Source: Myxococcales bacterium (lineage in GTDB: Bacteria > Myxococcota_A > Polyangia > Polyangiales > Houyiibacteriaceae). From it: a stretch of DNA of 5,048 nucleotides. Below are positions 4,180 through 5,048 of the stretch, in pieces. The notes beneath the pieces were generated by a model that saw nothing but the letters and a program-made list of their open reading frames with translations, did not search any database and was not told the DNA's origin. Numbering within the stretch: the first letter of the stretch is position 1; the number at the start of each line of letters is the position of its first letter. Where the stretch lies: NCBI GenBank assembly GCA_020354595.1, contig CP070650.1, forward strand, positions 1,123,526-1,128,573. The letters run 5' to 3'. The position numbers and the translations under genes were made by a program.

Positions 4180-5048
4180 ATGAGCCTCAACAGGCCGGTG
4201 GTCATCGTCTTCGGCGCACGAGATGGAGAACTCATCGACAACGAATCGGCGATGCGGATGTTGCGAGGCTTTCGGCGAGACGGCCTCATCTCCGAGCACC
4301 TGCTGCTTCCACTCACCGAGAAAGACGTGGAAGAGCTCGTGCGCTCGGTCGACGGCAAGGCCGATGCCGCCGAGGTCTTCAACCTGAGCGGAGGCAACGC
4401 GCTGATGGCGAGCGAGCTCGCTCTCGCTTCGGGCACGGGGGAGACGGTCCCTGGCTCGCTCAGGGAGCTCGTCAGCGACCGCATCGACCGCCTCGCGCCC
4501 GAGTCGCGTAACGTGCTCCGCTGGGGAGCGGTCCTGGGCCAGGCATTCGCCATTGGGCGTCTCACCGAGCTGGTGTCCTTCGACTTCGACCCCCTGATGA
4601 ACGCGCTCGCCGAGCTCGAGCGCCGTGCACTCTTGGAAAGCCCGGGAACCTCGGACGAGATGTACGCGTTTCACCACGCGCTGGTTCACCGGGTCGTCTA
4701 TTCGCAAATCTCCGAGCCCCGCAGGAAGCTGATGCACCTACGCGTCGCGAAGCTCCTGAACGGGCGCGACGATCCAGACGGCACCATCGCGCTCGAGCTC
4801 GCGCACCACGCATCGGTGGGGGGCGATGCGGCGATGGCCGTTCGTGCGTGCGTCGCCGCCGCAAGCCGTTGCCTTCGCGTCTTCGCGAACGCCGAGGCCT
4901 ATACTCATGCGCGCCGAGGCCTTCGTCTCGTCGACCAGCTTCCCAATCCAGAGCGAGCAAAGCTCCGCATCGAGCTCGAGCAGGTCAGTATAGGGGCCCG
5001 GTGGCCGGACGATCCGGACGCCGAGTCCACACGCATCGAGGCGCTCGC
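4180..5048 (+). CDS. C-terminal continuation of the SARP/BTAD-AAA regulator (ATPase lid and TPR-like region; runs off the window)
   Basis: Homology starts directly after the TGA at 4141 (DDATSELLHYVAR) and continues without a stop for 302 codons to the right edge, in the same frame as the N-terminal part. Counting on from GTG 2905, the order is a sensor-like strand VVIVFGARDGE, LPLTEKDVEELV, the lid motif SGGNALMASEL (495-505), LRELVSDRIDRLAPESR and a winged-helix-like AFAIGRLTELV. Then comes YAFHHALVHRVVY (587-599), and from about 630 helical repeats resembling TPRs. These match the second half of LuxR/AfsR-type ATPase regulators in order and spacing. The first ATG in the frame is 4180; GTG 4171 is also possible, with GGAG 12 bases before it. 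Neither is a persuasive ribosome binding arrangement, so this is more likely the rear of a broken or read-through gene than an independent one. Separately made, it would lack both Walker motifs. Codon use matches the front half, so any disruption is recent. Confidence 0.8.
   Translation, partial: MSLNRPVVIVFGARDGELIDNESAMRMLRGFRRDGLISEHLLLPLTEKDVEELVRSVDGKADAAEVFNLSGGNALMASELALASGTGETVPGSLRELVSDRIDRLAPESRNVLRWGAVLGQAFAIGRLTELVSFDFDPLMNALAELERRALLESPGTSDEMYAFHHALVHRVVYSQISEPRRKLMHLRVAKLLNGRDDPDGTIALELAHHASVGGDAAMAVRACVAAASRCLRVFANAEAYTHARRGLRLVDQLPNPERAKLRIELEQVSIGARWPDDPDAESTRIEAL

Noticed and set aside
4100..4180. Frameshift as the cause of the split regulator
   Set aside because: The family motifs on both sides of the stop are in the same frame, so no base has been gained or lost; it is a substitution-type stop.
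3973..4737. Minus-strand open frame of 254 codons opposite the regulator, crossing the TGA
   Set aside because: The plus strand here encodes ordered ATPase family motifs on both sides of the TGA. The antisense product has no recognisable domain and no good ribosome binding site, so I treat it as a shadow.

Overview
The window is GC-rich bacterial DNA with strong G/C preference at third codon positions. Most genes are preceded by purine-rich Shine-Dalgarno sequences. The large SARP/BTAD-AAA ATPase regulator, beside OsmC, flavin enzymes and a DUF4242 protein, would suit a myxobacterium or another large-genome soil bacterium (an actinomycete is also possible). This placement is an inference from style and gene families only.

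Layout. Positions 1-2427 hold a leftward (minus-strand) redox cluster read in the order OsmC-family peroxide-reductase-like protein (2427-1822), CzcO-type flavin-containing monooxygenase (1742-501), then a second FAD-dependent oxidoreductase of the geranylgeranyl-reductase-like group (490 to beyond the left edge). The two flavoenzymes are only 10 bases apart, and the downstream gene's ribosome binding site overlaps the upstream gene's stop codon, so they are almost certainly co-transcribed and probably translationally coupled. A 79-base gap with strong inverted repeats separates OsmC from the monooxygenase. A 142-base gap upstream of OsmC holds a 27-base imperfect palindrome. Next comes a small leftward DUF4242 gene (2821-2570). 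After a short divergent intergenic region, a large rightward regulator gene begins near 2905 and runs off the right edge.

The most notable point is in the regulator. Its reading frame encodes a winged-helix DNA-binding domain, a BTAD domain, a Pro-rich linker and a P-loop ATPase with Walker A and Walker B. It is then interrupted by a single in-frame TGA at 4138-4140, directly after the HW of the family's HWxDD motif. The same frame continues without shift or stop for 302 more codons with clear homology to the rest of the ATPase/TPR region. An 8-bp perfect stem-loop starts six bases after the TGA. The plain explanations are a nonsense mutation (recent pseudogene) or a base-call error; a split protein or stop-codon readthrough is possible but less likely.

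No stretch longer than 300 bases lacks a gene, and I saw no RNA genes, insertion sequences, CRISPR arrays or attachment sites. The redox cluster probably handles oxidative or xenobiotic stress, but its substrate cannot be read from the sequence. Nothing directly ties the regulator to it beyond proximity.
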